Under the pieces are notes generated by a model, which was not told the DNA's origin, searched no databases, and worked only from the letters and a program-made list of their open reading frames with translations. This document shows positions 17,467 through 26,025 of a stretch of DNA of 64,000 nt, in pieces. Every line of letters starts with the position of its first letter. Within the stretch, counting starts at the first letter, position 1. This DNA is from Flavobacteriales bacterium (GTDB lineage: Bacteria > Bacteroidota > Bacteroidia > Flavobacteriales_F > PHOS-HE28): positions 1 through 64,000 of the forward strand of contig JADJCX010000006.1 in NCBI GenBank assembly GCA_016703005.1. Reading direction: 5' to 3'. A program made the position numbers and the translations under genes.

Positions 17467-18198
17467 ATGCGTTTCGCACTGATCGGCTTCGGCAAAATGG
17501 GCAAGGCCATCGAAGAGGTGGCACAGTCGCGCGGGCACAGCGTCGGGCTGAAGGTGGATGCCGACAACGCGGGTACCCCACCAAGCGGATGCGATGTGGC
17601 CATTGAGTTCAGCAAGCCCGACCAAGCGTTGGCGAACATGCGCCTTTGCATGGAAGCCGGAGTGCCCGTTGTGGTGGGCACCACTGGCTGGTACGATCAC
17701 CTGAACGACGTGAGAGCAATGGTCGCTTTGAACAATGGCACGTTGCTCTGGGCAAGCAACTTCAGTATCGGTGTCAATCTCTTCTTCCGTGTGAACCGGC
17801 AGTTGGCCATACTGATGGACAAGCAGCCCGGCTATAGCGTTCACATCGACGAGATACACCACGTCCATAAGCGTGATGCGCCGAGCGGAACAGCGATCAC
17901 ATTGGCAAGGGATATTGATTTGAGTACGCAACGGTACTCGGGGTGGGACCTCACCCCCGCCCCCTCTCCAAAGGAGAGGGGAGCAGAGCCTGCTCGCGTA
18001 CCGATCCTGAGCGAGCGTACCGGCGAGGTCCCAGGCAAACACAGCGTAACCTGGACCAGCCCGGAGGACCGCATCATCATCACACATGAGGCCTTCTCTC
18101 GAAAAGGGTTCGCCACGGGTGCAGCGATCGCCGCCGAATGGCTGCACGGTCGCAAAGGCCTGTTCACCATGGACGACTTGTTGGATGACCTCGCCTGA
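17467..18198 (+). CDS. dapB: 4-hydroxy-tetrahydrodipicolinate reductase with a REP-derived insertion
   Basis: DapB reduces the cyclic intermediate of the lysine/diaminopimelate pathway with NAD(P)H. The 243-residue protein has the nucleotide motif GFGKMGKA (7-14), VVVGTTGWY, and the catalytic block HHVHKRDAPSGTA with the His and Lys of the active site. After LARDIDLSTQRYSGW comes LTPAPSPKERGAEPAR, which is not DapB-like: it is the translation of a palindromic repeat (see 17948-17984), inserted in the variable loop between the catalytic block and the conserved ERTGEVPGKHSV. The frame continues intact, so the enzyme is probably functional with a longer loop. Confidence 0.93.
   Translation: MRFALIGFGKMGKAIEEVAQSRGHSVGLKVDADNAGTPPSGCDVAIEFSKPDQALANMRLCMEAGVPVVVGTTGWYDHLNDVRAMVALNNGTLLWASNFSIGVNLFFRVNRQLAILMDKQPGYSVHIDEIHHVHKRDAPSGTAITLARDIDLSTQRYSGWDLTPAPSPKERGAEPARVPILSERTGEVPGKHSVTWTSPEDRIIITHEAFSRKGFATGAAIAAEWLHGRKGLFTMDDLLDDLA
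17948..17984. repeat. REP-like palindromic element inside dapB
   Basis: The core is a perfect hairpin: CCCCTCTCC (17961-17969), loop AAA, GGAGAGGGG (17973-17981), preceded by ACCTCACCCCCGCC. The translated form LTPAPSPKERG is a peptide I recognise from dispersed intergenic repeats in many Bacteroidota genomes that become translated when they land in genes. This is the only copy I found in the window. Confidence 0.7.
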
Positions 18199-18288
18199 TG
18201 CCTGCCTTGCCGCCCATGGAGTTTATCGCTCGCTGGGCCCTCCTCCTAACACCTCTTCACAAGCGACGTTCCGGCTCACCCACGCCGA

Positions 18289-19904
18289 ATGCGCACATTC
18301 GCGCTCTTCATCGCCTTCCCGCGATCGGATGACCAATCACTTGCTACGATCCCATACATCGTTCTCATCTCCTACGCTGTCGTTGTCCAAGCATGCCTTT
18401 GGAAGTTCTTCGTGAAGGCCGGGCGCAAGGCTTGGGAAGGCTGGGTGCCGCTTTACAACATTTACATATGGAACAAGATCATCGGCAAGCCATGGTGGTG
18501 GTTGTTCCTGTTGCTGGTGCCGGGCGTGAACCTGCTCATGCTCATCATCATGAACGTGAATCTGGCGATCAGCTTCAGTGCGCGCGACAGCAAGCACTAT
18601 CTGTTGTGCACCTTCTTGCCGTGGTATGCGCTCCCGAAATTGGCCTTCGGTGAAGAGCATAAATACATCGGCCCCATCCCAGTGAAGGAGCGGCGCACAA
18701 CACTGCTGGCAATAATGGGGCGATGCGATCCTCTTTGCGGTCATCGTGGCCACAGTATTCCGCACGTTCACCTTCGAGGCGTTCACCATCCCCACAGGGT
18801 CCATGGAGAAGAGCTTGCCTGATCGGCGATTACCTCTTCGTCAGCAAGCTCAGCTACGGCCCGCGCATGCCGATGACACCGATCAGCATGCCCTTCATGC
18901 ACCACACGATCGCCGGTACCAAGAACACGCCCAGCTTCGTGGATTGGTTCAGCCAGCCGTATTACCGCTTGCCCGGTTTCGGCGATGTGGAACGCGGCGA
19001 TGCCGTCGTCTTCAACTTCCCCGAAGGCGATACGATCGTGATCGATATGGAGAACCCGAGCTACTACCAGTGGGTGCGTCAAACTCCCGGTGGGGTAAAG
19101 ACGATCGTGGATAAAAAACGTGTTGGCGTGGGTGGTGGACGAATGTTGCCGATCCAAGGGATACGCACCCGTCCACTGGATAAGCGCGAGAATTACATAA
19201 AGCGCTGCGTGGCGGTCAGTGGAGAGACGGTTGAGGTCCGGGACGGTGATCTGTTCGTGAACAACGAACTACAACCGCTTGCCTCCACAGGCCAGATGAA
19301 GTATGTGATCGAAACGAAGACCTCGCTGAACAAGACGCTGGTGAAAGACCAATACGACATCAATCCGGGCGAGGTGGAAGAAGGCGGCAACAGACAATAC
19401 CGCCTGCCGATCCAAGAGGGCATGAAGGATGAATTCGGGAAGCTGCCGTTCATTGCACAAATGATCCCGGATCTGGCGCCGAAGCAGAAGACCACGATCA
19501 CCGCTGCACTCCAGATCTTTCCGAACGACACGGCCTATGACTGGAGCGTGGACAATTTCGGACCGCTGTGGGTTCCCAAGGCCGGAGAGAAGATCGACCT
19601 CACGTTGGCGAACCTGCCTCTCTATCGCCGCGCCATCCATGTCTATGAGAATAATTCTCTTGAAGTACGCGACGGCAAGATCCTCATCAACGGCAGCGAG
19701 GCCACGAGCTACACGTTCAAACAGAACTACTACTGGATGATGGGTGACAACCGCCATGGATCGCAGGACTCCCGCTTCTGGGGCTTCGTTCCCGAAGACC
19801 ATGTGGTGGGCAAAGCCGTCTTCATATGGATGAGTGCGGATCCGGAGAATGGCGGCTTCCCCATGGGCATCCGTTGGAAGCGTTTGTTCTCGGGGGTTGA
19901 TTGA
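18289..19904 (+). CDS. lepB: Signal peptidase I with N-terminal DUF5684-type membrane domain, two frameshifts
   Basis: This enzyme removes signal peptides on the periplasmic side of the inner membrane. The N-terminal 130 residues carry several spans (YIVLISYAVVVQACLWKFF, GKPWWWLFLLLVPGVNLLML) preceding the peptidase, as in Bacteroidota LepB. The peptidase has the catalytic Ser in IPTGSMEKSL, Lys in NYIKRCVAVSGE, and the box MMGDNRHGSQDSRFWGFV. Two breaks occur. Near 18710-18716, the expected EWGDAILFAV is only readable after a frame change. At about 18818-18820, an extra C turns SLLIGDYLFVSK into SLPDRRLP. Rejoined length is about 537. It is followed after 15 bases by a second signal peptidase. 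Confidence 0.92.
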
Positions 19905-19919
19905 TCTGATCATAGGACC

Positions 19920-20861
19920 TTGAAGTCCCTACTGGCCCGCTGGCGTAAACTGAACGAGTGGCTACGGGCACTCGTTATCGCTGTCGCTGTGCTCGGCGGA
20001 CTCCATGCTTTCGTGTTACGCTGGGTAACTGTGCAGAACACAAGCATGTACCGTACGCTGCTGCCGGGCGACCTTTTGGCTGTGAACATCCTGGCCACTT
20101 GGACAGGTCTTGACCGCAACGATGTAGTTGTCTTTCGCGATCCGGTACAGGATGATCGTGTGATGGCACGCCGCGACCTTTTGGTGAAACGCATCGTTGC
20201 ATTGCCGGGTGATATAGTGCAGATCAAAGCAGGTACTGTGTTCGTCAACGGAAAGCGCATGAACGACGTCCCGGGCCTAACGCGCAGTTGGCTGGTGCGG
20301 TTGAAACAACCGGACGACGCCACATCCGTGATCGAACATCTGCAACTACCGATGGACTTCGTTCCTACTGGACGAAGCTTCATTGAGTTGCCACTGAATG
20401 AAGTGCTGGCCGAGGAACTGGACAAGGGGAAACTGATCTCCGATGCCGAACCCATGGGCGCTGAGCGCGGTTCGCCTGATCACATTTTCCCCTACAGCCC
20501 CGCGTTCCGCTGGAATGCTGACAACTATGGACCGATCACGATTCCCGCCGAAGGCGATACAGTGCAGATCGACCTTGGCCGCTTGCCTTTGTACGATCGC
20601 ATCATTACACGGTACGAGGGTCGTACGCTGGAAGCCGCACGTAACGATGTGCTCATGAATGGCGAACCGTTGCGCGAGTATGTGATCGCTCAAGACTACT
20701 GCTTCGTGCTTGGCGACAGCCGCAACCATAGCGCAGACAGCCGCTACTGGGGCTTTCTGCCCATGGACCACATAGTAGGACGCGCTGCCTTCGTATTGCT
20801 GAACAAGGACGCCGACCGGGGAAAGCTGCGGGGCGACCGTTGGTTCTGGGGCGTTGATTGA
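19920..20861 (+). CDS. Second signal peptidase I, TTG start
   Basis: The 313-residue protein starts at TTG 19920, with AGGA three bases upstream. No ATG precedes the membrane anchor (LRALVIAVAVLGGLHAFVL), and the next ATG lies inside the catalytic Ser motif VQNTSMYRTLLPGD. The catalytic Lys is in LVKRIVALPGDIVQIKAG and the C-terminal box is VLGDSRNHSADSRYWGFLP. Both active-site residues are present. It differs from the upstream peptidase in lacking the N-terminal membrane domain and in TSM versus GSM at the Ser site, which suggests division of substrates. Both share the Asp-Asn-x-Gly-Pro segment typical of long Bacteroidota signal peptidases. Confidence 0.9.
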   Translation: MKSLLARWRKLNEWLRALVIAVAVLGGLHAFVLRWVTVQNTSMYRTLLPGDLLAVNILATWTGLDRNDVVVFRDPVQDDRVMARRDLLVKRIVALPGDIVQIKAGTVFVNGKRMNDVPGLTRSWLVRLKQPDDATSVIEHLQLPMDFVPTGRSFIELPLNEVLAEELDKGKLISDAEPMGAERGSPDHIFPYSPAFRWNADNYGPITIPAEGDTVQIDLGRLPLYDRIITRYEGRTLEAARNDVLMNGEPLREYVIAQDYCFVLGDSRNHSADSRYWGFLPMDHIVGRAAFVLLNKDADRGKLRGDRWFWGVD

Positions 20862-20867
20862 GGCCGC

Positions 20868-21614
20868 TCAAGTAAGCATACCACCGCAGACATTCAACGT
20901 CTGGCCGGTGATGTAGGCGCTCAGATCGCTGCCCAGGAACACACAGGCGTTGGCCACATCAATGGCGGTGCCTCCGCGCTTCAAGGGAATGCCTTCGCGC
21001 CATTGTTCAACGACTTTCTGGTCGAGTGCGCCGGTCATCTCCGTTTCGATGAAGCCCGGTGCAACGCTGTTGCTGCGGATGTTCCGTGAGCCGAGTTCCA
21101 GTGCAACACTCTTGGTGAAGCCGATGATGCCCGCCTTGCTGGCGGCATAGTTGGCCTGTCCGGCATTGCCCTTCACCCCTACCACACTGCTCATGTTGAT
21201 GATGCTGCCACTGCGCTGTTTCAACATGGTGCGCATCACGGCCTTCGTCATGTTGAACACGCTCTTGAGGTTGGTGTCCATGACCGCATCCCAATCCGCT
21301 TCGCTCATGCGCATGAGCAACTGGTCCTTGGTGATCCCGGCGTTGTTCACCAGCACATCCAACTTGCCCCAAGCGTTCACCACTTGATCAACTGCTGCTT
21401 GGGCCGCATTGAAGTCGGCGGCGTTGCTCTGGATCGCCATGACTTTCGCACCTGACTTCGCCAGCTCCTCCGCCATTGCATTCGCCTTCTCGGGACTGCT
21501 CACATAGGTGAAGGCCACGTCCGCGCCCTCTTCAAGGAAGCGTTCCACAATGCCCTTGCCGATACCGCGCGAACCGCCCGTTACGAGCGCGACTTTGCCT
21601 TGGAGTAGTGCCAT
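20868..21614 (-). CDS. fabG: 3-oxoacyl-[acyl-carrier-protein] reductase FabG
   Basis: This NADPH-dependent reductase performs the first reduction in fatty-acid elongation. The 248 residues carry the classical short-chain dehydrogenase motifs: TGGSRGIGKG (12-21), NNAG in VLVNNAGITKDQLL, the catalytic Ser in INMSSVVGVKGN, YAASK (Tyr and Lys), and the FabG-typical SVAPGFIETEMT. The C-terminus AYITGQTLNVCGGML is family-typical. It is convergent with the second signal peptidase gene, with only six bases between stops. A -7 box lies 37 bases upstream. Length is normal. Confidence 0.95.
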   Translation of the reverse strand: MALLQGKVALVTGGSRGIGKGIVERFLEEGADVAFTYVSSPEKANAMAEELAKSGAKVMAIQSNAADFNAAQAAVDQVVNAWGKLDVLVNNAGITKDQLLMRMSEADWDAVMDTNLKSVFNMTKAVMRTMLKQRSGSIINMSSVVGVKGNAGQANYAASKAGIIGFTKSVALELGSRNIRSNSVAPGFIETEMTGALDQKVVEQWREGIPLKRGGTAIDVANACVFLGSDLSAYITGQTLNVCGGMLT

Positions 21615-21651
21615 TGCGTTCAGGCCGATCGCTTGTGCGAAGGGCGACGGG

Positions 21652-21659
21652 CGAATGTA
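21652..21659 (-). promoter_or_regulatory. Predicted -7 promoter box (TACATTCG) of fabG
   Basis: TACATTCG on the minus strand, 37 bases before the fabG ATG. It is identical to the boxes before bamD and kup. Confidence 0.5.
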
Positions 21660-21812
21660 GGGTTGCCACCTTGTTGAACCACGGGCATACCAGCTCGCGA
21701 TACGGATGCGATATGTAAAGCTTCCGAAGTGTCAATCACGTATCCTCGTGATGCCCTACTCCCCCCACATCCGAACGGATCGACGAGATTTGATCGCACC
21801 TATCCCAGCAAC

Positions 21813-23720
21813 ATGGCCCCCCTCATCCCCCCCAGCCCGCGAAGAACTGTTCTCGCCTTGACTTCCGTGCTTTTTGCTTTGGTCACAACGGCCCAGCACC
21901 AACGGCCCGAACTCCCGGCACCATCGGCGAACAAACCATACGCAACCGGCGATGCGCAGCGCTCTTCCGTGCAAACTGCCCTTCGTTCCGGCCAGGTGAG
22001 CAACGCTACCATAACCACCAACTGGGCCAACAAGGTGGTGCGCATGAGCGCCCGCAACCACGGACTACCCGAGGTGAACGCGATCAAGGATGCGAAGCTG
22101 GCGGCTAAGCTCGCTTCGGCCATGCCCGGTGCCATTGTGCCTGAGGCAGCGCCAAAGAGCGTGGTGCCGGCGGTCGGCACCAACTTCGAAGCGAATTGGA
22201 GCACACAGCAAACGCCACCGGACAATAGCATGGCCATAAGCAACGGCGGGTGGATCGTGAGCACCAACAATGACGGTATCGTATACGCGCAGACCAGCGG
22301 CAACATTCCGTACGGCGCATTCTGGGCGGACTTCTTCCAGGGGCAAGGATTGCCGGCGAACATCTATGATCCAAAAGTGATCTACGACAGTCAGGCCGAT
22401 CGGTTCTTCATGGTGGTGTTGCACGGATCGGACGCCAGCAACTCCATTCTGCTCTGGTGCTTCAGCCAAACGAACAACCCCAATGACGGTTGGAACATTT
22501 ACCAGATCACCGGTAACCCGCTTCAGAACAATTGCTGGTTCGACTATCCTAACATCGGGGTGAGCAACAACGAGGTATACGTGAGCGGCAACCTCTTCAC
22601 CAGCGGCAACAATCAGTTCGACCAAGCAGTCGTATTCCAGATCCAGAAGAGCCAAGGGTACAGTGGTGGGAATCTGAACTGGCAGTATTGGTACGGCCTC
22701 ACAGCCGATATCGGTGCATTCACCGTGGTACCGGCCAGTTGGGGGCAGAGCGGCAACTACGGCCCAGGGATCCTGTTCGTGAGCAATTCCTCTTCCGGCG
22801 ACAACCGCTACATCCTTTGGGATCTGACCAACGACCTCGGGGCGAACCCCACGTTGAACGCATACACAGTGAACGTGGCTACCTACAGCCCGGCAGCCGA
22901 CGCGCAGATGCCCAACAATGGCGACCTCTTGGACAACGGTGACTGTCGCATTCTTGGCACGTTCTATCTCGATGGCAAGGTGCATTGCATTCATCATGCC
23001 GATGTGGGCAACGGCTGGAACGGATTGGTCTATTCGCGCATCGACATTGCCAACCTCCAAGCCACGCAGAGCACCTTCGGCAACCCAGGCGTTATCGACA
23101 TCTCCTATCCGCAATTAACGTCCTACGCCACCAGCACCACTGACCCATCGGTCATGGTCGCCTTCCTGCGCAGTAGCACTTCCGTGTTCCCCGAAGCCCG
23201 CGTAGTCAATTGCGATGCCAGCATGCAGTGGAGCAACAGCACGCTGGTGAAAGCCGGTGAAACATATGTGGACTTCATTTCTGGCGAAGACCGTTGGGGT
23301 GATTACACCGGTATGGCACGCAAACACAATGCGCCTGACCCGGAAGTGTGGATGGCGGCGTGCTATGGCGCCAACGTATCAGGCGTGTTGAACAACACTT
23401 GGAAAACCTGGATCGCACAGATCGGCGATGGGCCAGCCAGCACTGCGGAGGTGACGGATGGCACGGCGAATACACGGGTCTTCCCGTCTCCAACCGTCGA
23501 CCTGTTCAATTTGGCGTTCGTTGCGAACGAGAGGGCCGTGCATACCATAACGCTCACCGACATGAAGGGGGCGTTGGTGAAACTGCTGTATGAAGGCATT
23601 CCCGCCGTTGGCGAGAATATGCTCAGTTTCAATCGCGAACAATTAGCGCCGGGGCAGTACCTGCTCACCATCTCCACCACCAACAAAACGATAGCTCATG
23701 AGAAGCTGGTTATTGAGTAG
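21813..23720 (+). CDS. Large secreted protein with T9SS C-terminal sorting domain
   Basis: The 635-residue protein has a signal peptide (RRTVLALTSVLFALVTTAQ) and a long extracellular region with repeated blade-like lines (PPDNSMAISNGGWIVSTNND, YDPKVIYDSQADRFFMVVLH, ISNNEVYVSGNLF-type, WGDYTGMARKHNAPDPEVW). This pattern fits a beta-propeller surface protein. The C-terminal 80 residues, from RVFPSPTVDLFNLAF through ITLTDMKGALVKLLY to QYLLTISTTNKTIAHEKLVIE, form a type A T9SS sorting domain, directing secretion and surface attachment. The start at 21813 is chosen for the signal peptide. The domain class is not identified, so the ligand is unknown. A small lipoprotein gene overlaps its end. Confidence 0.82.
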   Translation: MAPLIPPSPRRTVLALTSVLFALVTTAQHQRPELPAPSANKPYATGDAQRSSVQTALRSGQVSNATITTNWANKVVRMSARNHGLPEVNAIKDAKLAAKLASAMPGAIVPEAAPKSVVPAVGTNFEANWSTQQTPPDNSMAISNGGWIVSTNNDGIVYAQTSGNIPYGAFWADFFQGQGLPANIYDPKVIYDSQADRFFMVVLHGSDASNSILLWCFSQTNNPNDGWNIYQITGNPLQNNCWFDYPNIGVSNNEVYVSGNLFTSGNNQFDQAVVFQIQKSQGYSGGNLNWQYWYGLTADIGAFTVVPASWGQSGNYGPGILFVSNSSSGDNRYILWDLTNDLGANPTLNAYTVNVATYSPAADAQMPNNGDLLDNGDCRILGTFYLDGKVHCIHHADVGNGWNGLVYSRIDIANLQATQSTFGNPGVIDISYPQLTSYATSTTDPSVMVAFLRSSTSVFPEARVVNCDASMQWSNSTLVKAGETYVDFISGEDRWGDYTGMARKHNAPDPEVWMAACYGANVSGVLNNTWKTWIAQIGDGPASTAEVTDGTANTRVFPSPTVDLFNLAFVANERAVHTITLTDMKGALVKLLYEGIPAVGENMLSFNREQLAPGQYLLTISTTNKTIAHEKLVIE

Positions 23721-23871
23721 CGCGCTTGCCGCGTTGTTCCTCTTCGGCTGCTGTGGGCAGAAGTCAGCGGGTGAATCGGCTGGCGACCGGCGCGAAGCAC
23801 CCGAGCACAACGCTCCGGACCAAGACCGTATCGATAGTCTGAAACAGGAGAAGCAGAAGGACAAGCACTGA
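23698..23871 (+). CDS. Small putative lipoprotein (57 residues)
   Basis: The ATG at 23698 lies inside the last codons of the T9SS cargo gene (23-base overlap, other frame). The product begins MRSWLLSSALAALFLFGCCG, a lipoprotein signal with lipobox FLFGC (Cys18). It continues with a short charged tail rich in Glu, Asp, Lys and Gln (DQDRIDSLKQEKQKDKH). No family is recognised. The overlap suggests translational coupling to the cargo gene. It fills the otherwise empty gap before the convergent sucD. Confidence 0.6.
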   Translation: MRSWLLSSALAALFLFGCCGQKSAGESAGDRREAPEHNAPDQDRIDSLKQEKQKDKH

Positions 23872-23899
23872 GCTATTGGCTCAGTGGGTCGGGCTGGGC

Positions 23900-24769
23900 T
23901 TACCCCAGCACCTCCTTCACCTTTGCTCCGATCGTTGCTGGGCTGTCCACTACGTGGATGCCGCTTTCGCGCATCACCTTCTTCTTGGCAGCAGCGCTTT
24001 CATCGGCGCCGCTCACAATGGCACCTGCATGGCCCATGGTGCGGCCCTTAGGGGCAGTTTCGCCTGCGATGAAACCGATAACGGGTTTCTTGCAGTTGGC
24101 TTTGATCCATTGCGCGGCACGGATCTCCAGATCGCCACCGATCTCACCGATCATCACGATGGCATCCGTGTCCTTGTCGTTGGCGAAAAGTTGAACGGCC
24201 TCCAACGTTGTGGTGCCGATGATCGGATCGCCACCGATGCCAATGGCCGTGCTGATACCCAAGCCCGCCTTCACCACTTGGTCGGCGGCTTCGTAGGTGA
24301 GTGTACCGCTCTTGCTGACGATCCCAACGCGGCCTTTCTTGAACACGAAGCCGGGCATGATGCCCACTTTGCATTCATCGGCGGTGATCACTCCGGGACA
24401 ATTGGGGCCGATCAACGTGCAGCCTTTGCCACGGAGGTACTCACGGGCCGCTACCATATCCTTCACTGGAATGCCTTCGGTAATGCACACGATCACCTTG
24501 ATACCTGCCTCTGCGGCTTCCATGATCGCATCCGCCGCGAACGCCGGTGGAACGAAGATGATGCTCACGTCGGCGCCGGTCCTCTTCACCGCATCGCTCA
24601 CCGTTTCGAACACGGGTTTACCCAAGTGCTCTTGACCGCCCTTGCCCGGGGTAACTCCACCCACCACGTTGGTGCCGTATTCGATCATCTGCGTGGCGTG
24701 GAAAGTCCCTTCGCTACCGGTGAAGCCCTGCACGAGGACTTTGCTGTTCTTGTTGACGAGTACGCTCAT
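23900..24769 (-). CDS. sucD: Succinate-CoA ligase alpha subunit
   Basis: SucD with SucC interconverts succinyl-CoA and succinate in the TCA cycle with substrate-level phosphorylation. The 289 residues show the CoA-binding Rossmann start (VLVQGFTGSEGTFHA), ITEGIPVKDM, GPNCPGVITADECKVGIMPG and SGTLTYEAADQVVKAGLG. The phosphorylated active-site His lies in GRTMGHAGAIVSG. Length and motifs are complete. sucC is not in the window, which is common in this phylum where the two genes may be separated. The -7 box TAGATTCG lies 19 bases upstream. Confidence 0.95.
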   Translation of the reverse strand: MSVLVNKNSKVLVQGFTGSEGTFHATQMIEYGTNVVGGVTPGKGGQEHLGKPVFETVSDAVKRTGADVSIIFVPPAFAADAIMEAAEAGIKVIVCITEGIPVKDMVAAREYLRGKGCTLIGPNCPGVITADECKVGIMPGFVFKKGRVGIVSKSGTLTYEAADQVVKAGLGISTAIGIGGDPIIGTTTLEAVQLFANDKDTDAIVMIGEIGGDLEIRAAQWIKANCKKPVIGFIAGETAPKGRTMGHAGAIVSGADESAAAKKKVMRESGIHVVDSPATIGAKVKEVLG

Positions 24770-24788
24770 GATGGTTGGAAAGTGGCGG

Positions 24789-24796
24789 CGAATCTA
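24789..24796 (-). promoter_or_regulatory. Predicted -7 promoter box (TAGATTCG) of sucD
   Basis: TAGATTCG on the minus strand, 19 bases before the sucD ATG, overlapping the stop codon region of the upstream MFS gene. It allows sucD its own promoter. Confidence 0.45.
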
Positions 24797-25996
24797 ATCG
24801 GCCTGCAATGGCACCGGCGGTGCGGGTGTATAGGATGTGCGCAGGAAATGGAAGACAAGGGCCAGCGTGCCCAACATGATGGCCCCTCCGACCCAGAACG
24901 GCAAGCCGCTACCGGCCATGTACAGCGGGCCCGCCATGGCGGGCCCTGCAATACGTGCCAGGGAACTGAATCCTTGGTTCTGCCCCATCACTTCCCCTTG
25001 TTCGTGCGGCTTGGACTTTCGGCTCAGTATCGACACAAGGCTGGGATTGAGGCATGCGTTGCCCACGGCGAGCAGGACGATCGGTATCATGCTGAAGAAC
25101 ACGAACCACTTGTGCGGGACGAAGGGGATCAAAACCAGTCCGATACCGATCATCACACATCCATAGATCATCATTCTCTTCTCGCCGAACCATCGTTGGA
25201 ACACACCTACCAATGCCCCTTGCGCGATCGCCGAGGCGATGCCGACCAAGGAGAACATCAGGCCAACATGGTCCACATCGAGCCCATACTTCTGTTCCCA
25301 GAGGAAGGCGATGCTGACGTTCATCATACTGAAGGCCGTGATGTAGACGAAACCAATGATGAAGATGTCCCGGAACCGCTCGTCCTTCAGTGAAGCGAAG
25401 GTGCTGGCGATCGGCCTGAAGTTGATGGGCCGCGTCGCATCCTTCTCCTTCAACGATTCCGGAAGTACGAAGATCACACCCAAGAGATTCAAGAGGCAAA
25501 GCCCAACAGCGAAATAGCCGAGCGTGGTCAATCCGAAATGGCTGTAGATGAATCCGCCGATCGCCGGCCCGAAGGCGAACGCCAATCCAAAGGATGCGCC
25601 GACGATCAATCCCATCCGCTTGGCCCGGTCCTGCGGTGGGGTGATGTCGCTCACATAGGCCTGCGCCGCGGCAATGTTCCCCGATCCGATACCAGTGAGA
25701 ATGCGCGAAACGAAAAGCAACACCAGACTTCCGGCGTGTGCGAAGACGATATAGCTGATGGCACTGATGATCACCGAACCCATGATGATCGGGCGACGAC
25801 CGATGCGGTCGCTCATGCTTCCCCAGATCGGTGAACAGAGGAACACCATTAGGCTGAATACGGCCGCCGACAGCATCACCATCGTTTCGCTCGCATCCAC
25901 CTGCTTGGCGAAGTAGGGCACCACCGGAATGAAGAGCGTGAAGCCGATCAGATCAACGAAAATGGTGAGCCAAAGGATGGCTAGTCGGCGATCCAT
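24794..25996 (-). CDS. Major facilitator superfamily transporter, TetA/multidrug-resistance type
   Basis: A 400-residue inner-membrane carrier with twelve predicted spans. The first span follows MDRRLAILWLTIFVDLIGFT. The family motif A is GSMSDRIGRRPIIM in the loop between spans 2 and 3. The motif GIGSGNIAAAQAYVSDITPP and the repeat of motif A in the second half (SILSRKSKPHEQGEVMGQ region) resemble the TCR/Tet drug-proton antiporters. The substrate cannot be read from the sequence. A housekeeping efflux role is as likely as drug resistance. The -7 box TAGGTTCG is six bases before the start, so the leader would be very short or the true start downstream. Confidence 0.85.
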   Translation of the reverse strand: MDRRLAILWLTIFVDLIGFTLFIPVVPYFAKQVDASETMVMLSAAVFSLMVFLCSPIWGSMSDRIGRRPIIMGSVIISAISYIVFAHAGSLVLLFVSRILTGIGSGNIAAAQAYVSDITPPQDRAKRMGLIVGASFGLAFAFGPAIGGFIYSHFGLTTLGYFAVGLCLLNLLGVIFVLPESLKEKDATRPINFRPIASTFASLKDERFRDIFIIGFVYITAFSMMNVSIAFLWEQKYGLDVDHVGLMFSLVGIASAIAQGALVGVFQRWFGEKRMMIYGCVMIGIGLVLIPFVPHKWFVFFSMIPIVLLAVGNACLNPSLVSILSRKSKPHEQGEVMGQNQGFSSLARIAGPAMAGPLYMAGSGLPFWVGGAIMLGTLALVFHFLRTSYTPAPPVPLQAD

Positions 25997-26002
25997 CTGC
26001 TA

Positions 26003-26010
26003 CGAACCTA
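26003..26010 (-). promoter_or_regulatory. Possible -7 promoter box (TAGGTTCG) of the MFS gene
   Basis: TAGGTTCG on the minus strand, six bases before the ATG at 25996. The short distance implies a nearly leaderless message, so this is less certain than the other boxes. Confidence 0.35.
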
Positions 26011-26025
26011 ACCGTTGTGGTCTCG

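Noticed and set aside
22065..23114. Open frame of 349 codons opposite the T9SS cargo gene
   Set aside because: Val/Ala/His-rich antisense frame inside a gene with signal peptide and sorting domain.
23876..25393. Open frame of 505 codons on the plus strand opposite sucD and the MFS gene
   Set aside because: It is antisense to two genes with complete family motifs; its translation is His/Ala/Asp rich without domains, as expected from third-position G+C bias.
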